Positions 1 to 8,972 of a DNA stretch of 64,000 nucleotides are shown piece after piece (within the stretch, counting starts at the first letter, position 1; each line of letters begins with the position of its first letter). A program made the position numbers and the translations under genes. The notes beneath the pieces are model-generated. The model made no database searches, was not told the origin of the DNA, and worked only from the letters and a program-made list of their open reading frames with translations. Source of the DNA: Streptomyces sp. NBC_00083. Lineage in GTDB: Bacteria > Actinomycetota > Actinomycetes > Streptomycetales > Streptomycetaceae. The stretch covers positions 868,001 to 932,000 of the forward strand of contig NZ_JAPELY010000001.1 in NCBI RefSeq assembly GCF_026343295.1, given 5' to 3'.

Positions 1-332
1 CCGGCGAGGAACCCGCTCGCCGCCGCCGTGTCGGCGTCGGCGAGCGAACGGTAGATGGACGCGGCGTCGGCGCTCAGCGGCTGGCTGCGGTTGACGACGT
101 CGTCGGCGGCGGCGGCGCGGTCCGAGACCTCCCAGGCGGTGACGGCGCCGAACGCCACCACGAGCACCGCCACGACCGTACCGATGATCCACAGACGGCC
201 GGGCTCGGTGGTCGCCGCGGCGCGCAGCCGCTCGCGGGCCCCTGCCCAGCCCCGGTGCGCGCCCGGTCGCGGCTGCGCCGCGGACCCGGCCGCGGACTCC
301 CGCGTCTCCGGTTCGCGCACGTTCGGCGACAT
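1..332 (-). CDS. membrane protein, GlnX-like (partial, C-terminus beyond window)
   Basis: Only the first 110 residues are present; the gene runs off the left edge. The product has a charged, Pro/Ala-rich cytoplasmic N-terminus (about 45 residues), one hydrophobic segment at roughly 46-68 (core WIIGTVVAVLVVAFGAVTAW), then a helical extracytoplasmic region beginning VSDRAAAADDVVNRSQPLSA. This layout resembles the four-helix sensor protein GlnX of the actinobacterial pknG-glnX-glnH amino-acid-sensing cluster; that name is an inference from memory of the family. The ATG at 332 follows a GGAGG-like stretch. Two palindromes lie upstream. Without the C-terminus and the neighbouring genes the identity remains tentative. 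Confidence 0.6.
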   Translation of the reverse strand, partial: MSPNVREPETRESAAGSAAQPRPGAHRGWAGARERLRAAATTEPGRLWIIGTVVAVLVVAFGAVTAWEVSDRAAAADDVVNRSQPLSADAASIYRSLADADTAAASGFLA

Positions 333-357
333 CGCCACCTGACCTCCCCCTCGGTCG

Positions 358-405
358 CTGCCTAGGCAGTATGGCCGCAGGGACCGACAACCATCCAGGG
401 TTGTC
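358..405. promoter_or_regulatory. two palindromes upstream of the GlnX-like gene
   Basis: A perfect 12-bp palindrome CTGCCTAGGCAG (358-369) and a 7-bp-arm inverted repeat GACAACC-N6-GGTTGTC (386-405) lie 26 and 54 bp upstream of the start codon at 332. Both are the size of transcription-factor operators. The regulator is unknown. The rest of 333-515 shows no convincing gene. Confidence 0.4.
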
Positions 406-515
406 TGGATCTTGTTACCTGCCGCTTCACGCCCGCGCCCCCGCGCCCCCTGCCTCACGTTCCCCTCATGTATACGCGGAGGCGGTCCGTTCGGTTCCCC
501 GGGGGCCCGGTCCGG

Positions 516-1490
516 CTACACGTACTGGGCGCGCAGCCGCGCGTACGCCGCATCGGGCGCCGCCACCCGGTCGAGGCCGAGCAGCCCCGCGCCGAGCACG
601 GGCGACGCCGTGACCACCAGCGGCACCGCCTTCGGCGCCCTGGCCGCGAGCAGTTCGCGTACGGCGTCGTCCAGTTGGGGATGGCGGGCCGCGAGCACAC
701 TCCCGCCGAGCAGCACCGGCGTCGGCGTTCCCAGCAGCCCGAGCCGGCCGAGGGCGACCGCCGCGAGCGCCACGATCTCCTCGGCCTGGCGCCGCACGAG
801 GGCGCCCGCGACCGCGTCCCCGGCCGCCGCGACCTCGAAGAGCACCGGGCTCAGCTCGTGCCGGCGCACCACCGGGATCTTCTCCAGGTGCAGCGCCTCG
901 ATCAGCTCGTACATCGAGGAGAGCCCGAAGTGGGCGGGGAGCGCGCCCGCGAGCGCGGTCGCCTCGCCCCGGCCGTCCTCGGCGCGCGCCGCGAAGAACA
1001 GGGCCTCCTCGGCCAGGCCCCCGCCGCCGCCCCAGTCGCCGGAGATCTTCCCGATGGCGGGGAAGCGGGCGGTCCGCCCGTCCGGGGTCATGCCCACGCA
1101 GTTGATGCCCGCGCCGCACACCACGGCGACGCCGCACGGCTCGGCGCCGCTGGGGAGCCCGGCGCGCAGGATCGCGAAGGTGTCGTTGTGGACCCGGACC
1201 GAATCCCCCCAGCCGCGGGCTTCTAGCGCCGCCGTCAACTCCCGCTCCTCGACGGGCAGATCGGCGTTGGCCAGGCACGCCGAGACGTGTGCGACCCGCA
1301 GCGGCCCGGGGCTGCGGGAGGCGAGGTGGGCCTCCTCGACCGTGGTGGCCAGCATGTGCATGGCCACCTCGACCCCCACCGACGGCGGCCGGAAGCCGCC
1401 GCCCCGCGCGGTGCCGAGCACCGTGCCGTCCGCGCCGATCAGCGCCACATCGGTCTTGCTGTTGCCGGCGTCGATCGCCAGCACACTCAT
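516..1490 (-). CDS. csnK: sugar kinase CsnK, BadF/BadG/BcrA/BcrD ATPase family
   Basis: A 324-aa kinase of the BadF/BadG/BcrA/BcrD fold, the family of N-acetylglucosamine kinases. The N-terminal phosphate-binding motif AIDAGNSKTDVALIG (residues 5-19) and the second glycine-rich motif VVCGAGINCVG are clear, as is the DWGGGGGLAEEAL stretch. It would phosphorylate glucosamine-type sugars in the cytoplasm after import. It is the last gene of the leftward csn operon; its ATG overlaps the csnH stop by 4 bp (ATGA), indicating translational coupling. The csnR-K operon of S. coelicolor has a kinase in this place. Substrate specificity is inferred from context. Confidence 0.8.
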   Translation of the reverse strand: MSVLAIDAGNSKTDVALIGADGTVLGTARGGGFRPPSVGVEVAMHMLATTVEEAHLASRSPGPLRVAHVSACLANADLPVEERELTAALEARGWGDSVRVHNDTFAILRAGLPSGAEPCGVAVVCGAGINCVGMTPDGRTARFPAIGKISGDWGGGGGLAEEALFFAARAEDGRGEATALAGALPAHFGLSSMYELIEALHLEKIPVVRRHELSPVLFEVAAAGDAVAGALVRRQAEEIVALAAVALGRLGLLGTPTPVLLGGSVLAARHPQLDDAVRELLAARAPKAVPLVVTASPVLGAGLLGLDRVAAPDAAYARLRAQYV

Positions 1491-2752
1491 GCCCACGAAA
1501 GGTGCTCCCGGTTGTGCGCGATCAGCCGGTCGGTGAGCCCGTCGGCGTGGTCGTACTGCCCGACCAGCGGGTGGGCGAGCAGCGCCCGGAACACCCGGTC
1601 GCGCCCGCCGCGCAGGGCGGCTTCCAGCGCGAGGTCCTCGTACGCGGTGACGTGGGCGATCAACCCGGCGTACAGCGGGTCGAGTTCGGGCACCGCGAGC
1701 GGCACCGCGCCGCCGTGGCCGACGCGGGCCGGCACCTCGATGACGGCGTCGTCGGCGAGGAAGGGCAGCGTGCCGTTGTTGTACGTGTTGACGACCTGCA
1801 CGGGGCTTCCCCCGTTGCCGAGCAGGGAGGCGGCGAGGTCGACCGCGGCCTCCGAGTAGAAGGCGCCGCCGCGCTTGGCGAGCAGTTCGGGCTTCTCGTC
1901 CAGCGCCGGATCGCCGTACATGGCCAGCAACTCGCGCTCCATCCCCGCGACTTCGGCCGCCCGCGACGGCTTGGTGCCGAGCTCGCGCACCACCTCGTCG
2001 TGGGCGTAGAAGTAGCGCAGGTAGTACGAGGGCACCACGCCGAGCCGGTCGAGGACCTGGCGGGGCAGGCGCAGGTCGTCGGCGATGGCGTCGCCGTGCT
2101 CGGCGAGCAGCTTCGGCAGCACGTTGTCGCCGTCCGGCCCGCCCAGGCGCACCCCCAGCTCCCAGGTGAGGTGGTTGAGGCCGACGTGGTCGAGGTGGAC
2201 CTCGCCGGGCGTGACCTGGAGCAGCGCCGCGAACTTGCGCTGGAGCCCGATGGCCACGTTGCACAGGCCGACCGCCTTGTGCCCGGCCTGGAGCAGGGCC
2301 CGGGTCACGATGCCCACCGGGTTGGTGAAGTCGATGATCCAGGCGTCCGGGTTGGTGCGGCGCACGCGCTCGGCGATGTCCAGCACCACCGGCACCGTGC
2401 GCAGCGCCTTGGCGAGGCCGCCCGCGCCGGTCGTCTCCTGGCCCACGCAGCCGCATTCGAGGGGCCACGTCTCGTCCTGCTGCCGGGCGGCCTGCCCGCC
2501 GACGCGCAGCTGGAGCAGGACCGCGTCCGCGCCCTCGACGCCCGCGTCCAGGTCGGAGGTGGTGACGATGGTGCCCGGGTGGTCCTGCTTGGCGAAGATG
2601 CGCCGGGCGAGCCCGCCCACAAGCTCCAGGCGGTCGGCGGCCGGGTCGATCAGGACGAGCTCACTGACGGGCAGCGTGTCCCGCAACCGGGCGAAGCCGT
2701 CGATGAGTTCGGGGGTGTAGGTGGAGCCGCCCCCCACTACTGCGAGCTTCAT
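1487..2752 (-). CDS. csnH: glycoside hydrolase family 4 enzyme CsnH
   Basis: A 421-aa GH4 protein. The NAD-binding Rossmann start MKLAVVGGGSTYTPEL, the LQLRVGGQAARQQDE segment, the DFTNPVGIVTRAL motif, the metal-ligand Cys in GLCNVAIG and the HVGLNHLTW motif are all present. GH4 enzymes use NAD+ and a divalent metal to cleave glycosides, often phosphorylated, by an oxidation-elimination mechanism. Here it probably hydrolyses imported chitosan disaccharides (or their phosphates) in the cytoplasm. It lies 3 bp after csnG and overlaps csnK, so it is co-transcribed. Exact substrate cannot be read from the sequence. Confidence 0.85.
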   Translation of the reverse strand: MKLAVVGGGSTYTPELIDGFARLRDTLPVSELVLIDPAADRLELVGGLARRIFAKQDHPGTIVTTSDLDAGVEGADAVLLQLRVGGQAARQQDETWPLECGCVGQETTGAGGLAKALRTVPVVLDIAERVRRTNPDAWIIDFTNPVGIVTRALLQAGHKAVGLCNVAIGLQRKFAALLQVTPGEVHLDHVGLNHLTWELGVRLGGPDGDNVLPKLLAEHGDAIADDLRLPRQVLDRLGVVPSYYLRYFYAHDEVVRELGTKPSRAAEVAGMERELLAMYGDPALDEKPELLAKRGGAFYSEAAVDLAASLLGNGGSPVQVVNTYNNGTLPFLADDAVIEVPARVGHGGAVPLAVPELDPLYAGLIAHVTAYEDLALEAALRGGRDRVFRALLAHPLVGQYDHADGLTDRLIAHNREHLSWA

Positions 2753-2755
2753 TGA

Positions 2756-3643
2756 TTAGCCCTTCACTCCGGTCAGTGTGACGCCCTCGACGAAAGCCTT
2801 CTGCGCGAAGAAGAAGACGAGGATCACGGGGGCCATGACCAGAACGGTCGCGGCCATGGTCAGGTTCCAGTCGGTATGGTGCGCGCCCTTGAAGGACTCC
2901 AGGCCGTAGCTCAGCGTCCACGACGCCGGCGTGTCGGACGCGTAGATCTGCGGCCCGAAGTAGTCGTTCCAGGCGTAGAAGAACTGGAAGAGCGCGACGG
3001 CGGCGATGCCGGGGCGGGCCATCGGGAGCACCACCCTGATCAGGGTGCGCAGCTCACCGCAGCCGTCGACCTTCGCCGCGTCCAGGTACTCGTTCGGGAT
3101 GGTCAGCAGGAACTGGCGCAGCAGGAAGATGCTGAACGCGTCGCCGAACGCCAGCGGGACGATCAGCGGCCACAGCGTGCCCGACAGGTCGAGCTGCTTC
3201 GCCCAGAACAGGTACATCGGGATGATGACGACCTGCGGCGGCAGCATCATCATCGAGATGACCAGCATCAGCGAGAGATTGCGGCCGCGGAAGCGGAACT
3301 TGGCGAGCGCGTACGCCACCGGCAGGGACGACACCACGCTGAGCACGGTGCCGAGGCCGGCGTAGAGCAGGGTGTTCCGCCACCACGTCAAGAACCCCGG
3401 AGTGTCGAACACCTTGCGGTAGTTGGACCACGCCCAGTGGTGCGGGATCAGGTCGCGGGTGAGGGTCTGGTGGTCGTCCATGAGCGAGGTGAGCAGCAGG
3501 AAGACGAAGGGCAGCACGAAGAACAGCGCGGCGGCCACGCCGAGCGCGTGCACGGCGATCCACTGGAGCAGGGCCTTGCGGCGGGCCACCTTGGCCGCCG
3601 GGGTCGCCAACGGCGCGTCGAGGGCGTACGTCACGTCACTCAC
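2756..3643 (-). CDS. csnG: sugar ABC transporter permease CsnG
   Basis: A 295-aa inner-membrane permease of the carbohydrate uptake (CUT1, MalG-like) type with about six membrane spans; the first is around residues 30-52. The conserved EAA loop that contacts the ATPase is visible as EYLDAAKVDGCGELRTLIRV. It pairs with CsnF, whose 3' end it overlaps by 8 bp. No dedicated ATPase gene is in the operon, consistent with Streptomyces CUT1 importers sharing the MsiK ATPase encoded elsewhere (known for the family, inferred here). Confidence 0.9.
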   Translation of the reverse strand: MSDVTYALDAPLATPAAKVARRKALLQWIAVHALGVAAALFFVLPFVFLLLTSLMDDHQTLTRDLIPHHWAWSNYRKVFDTPGFLTWWRNTLLYAGLGTVLSVVSSLPVAYALAKFRFRGRNLSLMLVISMMMLPPQVVIIPMYLFWAKQLDLSGTLWPLIVPLAFGDAFSIFLLRQFLLTIPNEYLDAAKVDGCGELRTLIRVVLPMARPGIAAVALFQFFYAWNDYFGPQIYASDTPASWTLSYGLESFKGAHHTDWNLTMAATVLVMAPVILVFFFAQKAFVEGVTLTGVKG

Positions 3644-4580
3644 CTGCCTGGATCAGGCCGCCGCGGCGCTTCATGAGGAGCGCGGTGAAGGCCATGGAGA
3701 GGGCGAACAGGACGAGGGCGACGACACACGCGGAGCCGTAGTCGAAGCGCTGGAAGCCCAGGTTGTAGACGAGCTGGGGCAGGGTCAGCGTCGACTTGTC
3801 GGGGTAGCCGGGCTCGAACTGCTGGCCCGAGTTGCCGATGTGGCCGGAGGCGACCTTGCCCGCCACCAGCGGCTGGGTGTAGCTCTGCATCGCCTGGATG
3901 ACGCCGGTGACGACGGCGAACATCACGATCGGCGAGATGTTCGGCAGGGTCACGAAGCGGAACCGCTGCCAGGGCGAGGCGCCGTCCAGCTCGGCGGCCT
4001 CGTACTGCTCCTTCGGCACGTCGAGCAGCGCCGCCATGAAGATGACCATGAGGTCGCCGACGCCCCACACCGCGAGCAGGGTGAGCGCGGGCTTGGACCA
4101 GGACGGGTCGGTGAACCAGTTGGGCGCCGGGATGCCGAGGTCGCCCAGGAGCGAGTTGACCGGCCCGGTCCCGGGGTTGAGCAGGAACACGAAGCCGAGG
4201 GTGGCCGCGACCGGCGGGGCGAGGTAGGGCAGGTAGAACAGGGTGCGGAAGATGCCCACACCCGTCTTGATCTTGGTGATCAGCATGCCGACGCCGAGCC
4301 CGAACACCACCCGGCAGGCGACCATGACGACCACCAGCCACAGGGTGTTGCGCAGTGCCGGCCAGAACAGCGGGTAGTCGTTGAAGACGTACGACCAGTT
4401 CTTCAGGCCGTCGAAGGTGGCCGCGCCGAAACCGTCGTAGTGCGTGAAGGAGAAGTAGACCGTGGAGAGCAGCGGGTAGGCGAAGAAGACGCCGAACCCG
4501 ATCAGCCAGGGCGACAGGAACGCCAGGGTGCGCAGCGCCGAGCGGCGGTGCTTGGCACGCAGTGTGTACGGGGTGCTCAT
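3636..4580 (-). CDS. csnF: sugar ABC transporter permease CsnF
   Basis: A 314-aa MalF-like permease with about six membrane spans, starting with the typical LAFLSPWLIGFGVFFAYPLL segment near residue 20. The EAA loop reads EQYEAAELDGASPWQRFRFV. It forms a heterodimer with CsnG and takes substrate from the lipoprotein CsnE. The start lies 7 bp after the csnE stop, so the genes are one transcript. Confidence 0.9.
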   Translation of the reverse strand: MSTPYTLRAKHRRSALRTLAFLSPWLIGFGVFFAYPLLSTVYFSFTHYDGFGAATFDGLKNWSYVFNDYPLFWPALRNTLWLVVVMVACRVVFGLGVGMLITKIKTGVGIFRTLFYLPYLAPPVAATLGFVFLLNPGTGPVNSLLGDLGIPAPNWFTDPSWSKPALTLLAVWGVGDLMVIFMAALLDVPKEQYEAAELDGASPWQRFRFVTLPNISPIVMFAVVTGVIQAMQSYTQPLVAGKVASGHIGNSGQQFEPGYPDKSTLTLPQLVYNLGFQRFDYGSACVVALVLFALSMAFTALLMKRRGGLIQAGE

Positions 4581-4587
4581 GACCGGG

Positions 4588-5925
4588 CTACTTCGCCTGC
4601 GCGATCGCGGCGTCGATCTCCCGGGCGGTCGTGGCGAGCCCCGCCTTGATGTCGCCCTGCTTGCCGCTCTCGACGTCGTAGCCGAGGTTCTGGAGCGACA
4701 CGAGGTACTGGCCGCCGTTGACGGAGGCCGGGGTCGTGGTGGAGTTCGGGTTCTGCGCGATGTCGAGGAAGGTCTTGAAGCGCGGGTCGGCCTGGAGCTT
4801 CGGCGACTTGAGCGCCTCCAGGGTGGAGGGCACGTTGTGGATGGCGTTGGCGAAGTTCACCACCGCGTCGGTGTCGGTGGTCAGGAACTTGACCAGCTCC
4901 CACGCGGCGTTCTGCTTCTTCGACGTCGAGGCGATGCCCGCGATGGTGCCGGTCAGATAGCCCTTGCCGTGCGTGGCCCGCTGGTCGTCGGGCACCGGCA
5001 GCGGCGCCACCCCGATGTCGAACTTCGGCTTGGCGGCGAGCGCCATGCCGAGCCGCCACTCACCGTCCATCGCCATCGCGACCTGCCCGGTGTTGAACGG
5101 GTTGGTGTTGCCGTACTCCTCGCCGAAGGACGAGCGGTACTTTTCCAGCTTGCCGAAGCCGCCCAGGTCGTCGACGAGCTGCTTCTGGAAGGCGAGGCCC
5201 TTCTCGAACGCCGGGTCCTTGGCGATGTTCGACGTGCCGCTGGTGTCGAAGTACGTCGGCGACCACTGCGCGAGGTAGTGCTCGGTCGTCGTCTCGTAGG
5301 CGTGGTAGTTCGGCATGAAGCCGAGCTGCTCGTACGAGTCGCCCTTCGGCTTGGTCAGCAGCTTGGCGTCCGCCTCGAACTCCGACCAGGTGGTCGGCGG
5401 ACCGTCGATCCCGGCCGCCTTGAAGGCGTCCTTGTTGTAGTACAGCGCGTAGGCGTCGCCGAGCAGCGGAAGCGCGCAGCGCCTGCCCTCGAACTGGGTG
5501 TACTCGTTCATGGTCTTCGGGAACGTCTTCGCCGGGTCGATGCCGTCCTTCTTCAGGAACGGCGCGAGGTCGGCGAGGGCGTTGGACGAGCAGAACTTGC
5601 CGACGTTGTTGGTGGTGAAGGACGACACCACGTCGGGGGCGGTGGAGCCGCCCGCGCGCAACGCCTGGTTGATCTTGTCGTCGTTGATGTCGCCGACGAC
5701 CTTGACGTGGATGTTGGGGTGCGCCTTCTGGAAGGCGTCCACGTCGGCCTGGATGGCCGCGACCTCGTTGGGGGCGCTCCACCCGTGCCAGAAGGTGATC
5801 GTCGTGTCCTTGGACGCGTCGTCCTTCGCGCTCGTGTTGCTCTGGCCCGTACAGGCGGTGGCGAACAGGGCTATGGAGGCGGTCGCGGCCAGTGCGACGG
5901 CGGACGTCCGGCGGGTGGTGGGCAT
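4588..5925 (-). CDS. csnE: sugar ABC transporter substrate-binding lipoprotein CsnE
   Basis: A 445-aa solute-binding lipoprotein. The signal peptide begins with Arg5-Arg6 and ends in a lipobox LFATAC, with Cys25 as the lipidated residue; the mature part is a family-1 carbohydrate-binding protein (TITFWHGWSAPNEV near the N-terminus). A longer open frame exists upstream, but the ATG at 5925 is preferred because it gives a proper signal peptide and follows a GGGAG Shine-Dalgarno. It would bind chitosan mono- or oligosaccharides outside the membrane and deliver them to CsnF-CsnG. Confidence 0.9.
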   Translation of the reverse strand: MPTTRRTSAVALAATASIALFATACTGQSNTSAKDDASKDTTITFWHGWSAPNEVAAIQADVDAFQKAHPNIHVKVVGDINDDKINQALRAGGSTAPDVVSSFTTNNVGKFCSSNALADLAPFLKKDGIDPAKTFPKTMNEYTQFEGRRCALPLLGDAYALYYNKDAFKAAGIDGPPTTWSEFEADAKLLTKPKGDSYEQLGFMPNYHAYETTTEHYLAQWSPTYFDTSGTSNIAKDPAFEKGLAFQKQLVDDLGGFGKLEKYRSSFGEEYGNTNPFNTGQVAMAMDGEWRLGMALAAKPKFDIGVAPLPVPDDQRATHGKGYLTGTIAGIASTSKKQNAAWELVKFLTTDTDAVVNFANAIHNVPSTLEALKSPKLQADPRFKTFLDIAQNPNSTTTPASVNGGQYLVSLQNLGYDVESGKQGDIKAGLATTAREIDAAIAQAK

Positions 5926-5995
5926 GGCGGTGTCTCCCGGGGAGGGGTGGGGGTGGCGGGGGTGGGGCGGGGACGGCGGTGCGGGGCGGTGCGGT

Positions 5996-7198
5996 TCAGC
6001 GTGCGGTGTCGAAGACCTCGTCACGCGTGGCGGCGAGAGCGGACTCCAACGCGCCGCGCAGTACCGGCAGTTGGGAGATCTCTCCAATGACGAGCCGGGG
6101 GCGGGAGGCCGAGAGCTCGCCCAGTTCGCGCCGGACGAGCTCGCGCAGCGGCTCGCCCCCGGCGGTGATCAGGGCGCCGGACAGTACGACGAGCTCCGGG
6201 TCGAGGACGGCGACCATGGAGGCGAGGCCGGTCGCGAGCCCGGTGGCGAAGGCGCCGAGGAGCTCGTGCTCGGGCCCCCGGCCGGCCGCGGCGCCGCGCG
6301 CGATCAGGGCGGCGGCGACCTCGACGGTGGTCCCGGACGGCAGGTCGGTGACACCGAGTTCACGGGCGAGCCGGGGCAGCGCCTGGCCGCCGGCCAGCTC
6401 CTGGAAGCCGCCGGAGTTGGCCTTGGTGACATGGCGCACGAGCGGCGCGCCCGGCACCGGCAGGAAGCCGACCTCGCCGGCGCCGCCGGTGAAGCCGCGG
6501 TGCAGCCGCCCGCCGATGACGAGGGCGGCGCCGAGGCCGCCCTCGTTCCAGAGCAGGACGAAGTCGTCGTGGCCGCGGGCCGCGCCCAGGCGCTGCTCGG
6601 CGATGGCGGCGAGGTTGACGTCGTTCTCGTACTCGACCGGCATCGGCAGCGCCGCGGCCAGCTCGTCGAGGAGGGCGGGGGAGTGCCAGCCCGGCAGGTG
6701 CGAGGCGTAGCGCAGCCGCCCGGTGCCGGGGTCGAAGGCGCCCGGGGTGCCGATGACGACCCGGTGCAGATCGCCCCGGACGAGCCCGGCGGCCTTGACG
6801 GCGCCGTCGATCGCGCCGGTGACCTGCCGCACCACGGACTCGGCGCGCCGCGCGGGGGTGGCCACCTCGAACTCCCCGACGACGCCGCCCGTCACATCGG
6901 CGACGGCGGCGCGGATCCGCTCGGGGGTCACATCGAGCCCGGCGACGTGGGCGGCGGTCGCGTTGACGGCGTACAGCTGGGCGTTGGGCCCGGGGCGCCC
7001 CTCGGTCGTCCCGGTGGCGACGACGAGCCCGGCCGCCTCCAGACGCGCGAGCAGCTGCGAGGCGGTGGGCTTGGAGAGCCCGGTGAGCTTGCCGATCCGG
7101 GTCCGCGAGAGGGGCCCGTGCTCCAGCAGCAGATCGAGCGCGGCACGGTCGTTCATCGCGCGGAGTACGCGCGGCGTTCCCGGGGTAGTACCGGCCAC
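5996..7198 (-). CDS. csnR: ROK-family transcriptional repressor CsnR
   Basis: A 400-aa ROK regulator: winged helix at roughly residues 10-75 (LSRTRIGKLTGLSKPTASQL) followed by a ROK sugar-kinase-like domain with GLGAALVIGGRLHRGFTGGAGEVGF. Such proteins release DNA when the pathway sugar binds. The GTG at 7198 is chosen because GGGGGAGG lies about 10 nt upstream; a GTG at 7228 would add ten residues and lacks a good ribosome site. It is the first gene of the csn operon, which it probably represses through the palindrome 34 bp upstream. Same order as S. coelicolor csnR-K. Confidence 0.85.
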   Translation of the reverse strand: MAGTTPGTPRVLRAMNDRAALDLLLEHGPLSRTRIGKLTGLSKPTASQLLARLEAAGLVVATGTTEGRPGPNAQLYAVNATAAHVAGLDVTPERIRAAVADVTGGVVGEFEVATPARRAESVVRQVTGAIDGAVKAAGLVRGDLHRVVIGTPGAFDPGTGRLRYASHLPGWHSPALLDELAAALPMPVEYENDVNLAAIAEQRLGAARGHDDFVLLWNEGGLGAALVIGGRLHRGFTGGAGEVGFLPVPGAPLVRHVTKANSGGFQELAGGQALPRLARELGVTDLPSGTTVEVAAALIARGAAAGRGPEHELLGAFATGLATGLASMVAVLDPELVVLSGALITAGGEPLRELVRRELGELSASRPRLVIGEISQLPVLRGALESALAATRDEVFDTAR

Positions 7199-7231
7199 GA
7201 CGAATCCACCTCCCCCTGCTCGACTCACTGT

Positions 7232-7246
7232 TAGGAAAGTTTCCTA
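7232..7246. promoter_or_regulatory. CsnR operator-like palindrome
   Basis: TAGGAAAGTTTCCTA is a perfect 15-bp inverted repeat around a central G/C, immediately upstream of csnR. It agrees with my recollection of the GGAAA-TTTCC operators of CsnR in chitosanase and csnR-K promoters. Its position fits autorepression of the operon. Confidence 0.75.
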
Positions 7247-7376
7247 TCCGTTAAGAGGAACGTAGGGCGCGGCTCGACGGCCCGTCAATGGGGCGGGACG
7301 GGGAGGCAACCAAAGCGTTACCTCGCGGGGGCGGGGCGGGGGGCGCGGCGGTGCGGGACGCGAGAGGCCGCCGATG

Positions 7377-8570
7377 TCAGAGCAGCGCCGTGATGCCGTC
7401 CCGGTGCTCGGGCAGGCCGGCCGCGCGGAACCACGCGCTGTTCCCCGCGATGCCGTGCGTCGACGCGTCGGTGGCCACGAAGGCCCGCAGCAGGGCGTGT
7501 TGTGCCGGGGTGAGCGACCGGGCCGGGTCGTAGCCGCCGGGGAACGCCCGGAACAGGATCGGCCCGCGTTCGTGGTCGGCCATGGACGTGCCGCCGGACG
7601 TCACGATGGCGAGGGCCACGGGTGCGATCTCCTCGAACGATTCGGCCAGGAAGAGCGCGGCCCGCAGCACGGTGAACCGGAACCACCCGGCGATGCCGGG
7701 CAGCGGCTGACGGAACCAGCCGTCCGTCGCCCGCGGGGACCGCAGCGCGTCGAGGAGGACGGCGAGGGCGCGGGGCCGGTCGGTGGGGGCGGGGCCGAGC
7801 GCGGCGCAGACCCGCACGGCCGGATCGGGGTCGGCGAGCAGGTCGGAGGTGTCCGCGCGCCACACGCCGAGCGCCCGCGCCAGGCCGGCTCGCTCCCGCC
7901 GGGTCTGCGCGCCGTTCGACCGGGAGCGCAGCAGGGCCGCGACCCGTGGAATCCGGTCGGCGAGTTCCGGGGCGGAGAGGAGCGGCACCGCGGCGCCGAG
8001 CGCGGCCTCGCGGACGTGGGGGTCGGGGGAGGAGAGGAAGGGCTCAACGGCGTCGGCGAGAGCGGGGCGTATGCCCCGGCACGCGTGGAGCGCGGCGCGC
8101 TCGTCCGGGGTGCTCTCGCGCGCCGTCTCCTCGTGCCACGGTTCCCACTGCCAGTCGAGCCGGTCCCGCACCGGATCCTCCCCGTACGAGGCCGACTCGG
8201 CCACCAGCCCCAACCAGGCGAGCAGGTCGGCCCGCAGGGTGCGGGGCGGGCCTTCGTCCCACGGGAAGTACCCCTCGTGCTCGGCGAGACCGGCCGGATG
8301 GTCGAGGATCGCGGCGGCGAACAGCGCGGCGGGCGCGGTCACGGTGTACAGGGAGCCCTGGTGCAGCACGGCCGCGTCCAGCATCCCCAACGCCTCGGCA
8401 CGCACTTGGGGTTGCTCGTCCACGAGCGCGCACAGGGTGGCGGGTATGTCCGTGCCGGGGCCGTAGGCGTGACGGAGGGAGCCCCAGTCCGTCGTGGCCA
8501 ACAGCTCCTTCGCCGCCGCCGGCAGCCCGCTGAGGATCCGTGCCAGGCGGGCCCGCTGTTCATCCGTCAT
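7377..8570 (-). CDS. HEAT-repeat-like protein of unknown function
   Basis: A 397-aa soluble protein made of repeated helical pairs rich in Ala/Leu and Asp-Pro turns (DPHVREAALGAAVPLL, DPAVRVCAALG), the look of HEAT or armadillo repeats. No catalytic motif, signal peptide or membrane span was found. Such proteins are usually scaffolds; some act as immunity proteins, but nothing here shows that. The ATG at 8570 has no ribosome site but sits 6 nt after CAGGGT, compatible with leaderless translation; an open frame extends upstream to 8837 with poor composition and is not used. Confidence 0.65.
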   Translation of the reverse strand: MTDEQRARLARILSGLPAAAKELLATTDWGSLRHAYGPGTDIPATLCALVDEQPQVRAEALGMLDAAVLHQGSLYTVTAPAALFAAAILDHPAGLAEHEGYFPWDEGPPRTLRADLLAWLGLVAESASYGEDPVRDRLDWQWEPWHEETARESTPDERAALHACRGIRPALADAVEPFLSSPDPHVREAALGAAVPLLSAPELADRIPRVAALLRSRSNGAQTRRERAGLARALGVWRADTSDLLADPDPAVRVCAALGPAPTDRPRALAVLLDALRSPRATDGWFRQPLPGIAGWFRFTVLRAALFLAESFEEIAPVALAIVTSGGTSMADHERGPILFRAFPGGYDPARSLTPAQHALLRAFVATDASTHGIAGNSAWFRAAGLPEHRDGITALL

Positions 8571-8677
8571 GCCGACACCCTGCCAGCCCCGACTGACATC
8601 GACGCCTCGGCGGCGCCCGGCCAGGGAGCTCGCGGAGCGGCGAGGCTTCGGTGCTCTGCCGGCCGGGAGGCCGCCCG

Positions 8678-8798
8678 TTACCCCTGGTGCCGGCCGGAGC
8701 GGATCCCGCAGACCGCGGTTACGGCACCCATGAGCGCACAGCCGCACGCAATGAAGACGACGGTCGCATCGGTGCTGGTGGCGAAGAGCGCGGTGCCC
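8678..8798 (-). pseudogene. possible C-terminal fragment of an MFS transporter
   Basis: One leftward frame ending at the stop 8678-8680 encodes GTALFATSTDATVVFIACGC followed by a second hydrophobic stretch ending in CGIRSGRHQG. This looks like the last transmembrane helix and tail of a drug-exporter type MFS protein, with no upstream remainder in the window. The call rests on sequence feel only; it could also be chance. Confidence 0.3.
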
Positions 8799-8879
8799 TT
8801 CTCTTCGCCACCCTCTCGGCGATGGGTGAACTCCCACCCACGGCGGAGACCGGAAACGGGTGACGTCGCCCGAGAGCGA

Positions 8880-8972
8880 TCAGTGTGAGATCAAGACGTC
8901 GAGGAGGAAGAGGAGAATTCCGATACACCCCAGAGCGATCCCGATCCACACCAGCCGTGCGGACATATGCAT
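8880..8972 (-). CDS. very small membrane protein (30 aa)
   Basis: Thirty codons from ATG encode a peptide that is almost entirely one hydrophobic helix (VWIGIALGCIGILLFLLDVL) with a basic residue before it and ISH at the end. A weak GGGA ribosome site precedes the start; a second ATG lies two codons in. Small one-helix proteins are common in Streptomyces but this one has no known role. It is divergent from the DUF4157 gene. Confidence 0.45.
   Translation of the reverse strand: MHMSARLVWIGIALGCIGILLFLLDVLISH

Noticed and set aside
516..2468. Long antisense and shifted open frames across csnK/csnH and most other genes
   Set aside because: At this GC content stops are rare in wrong frames. These frames have Arg/Ala/Gly/Pro-rich products without domains, and the opposite frame encodes a recognisable protein.
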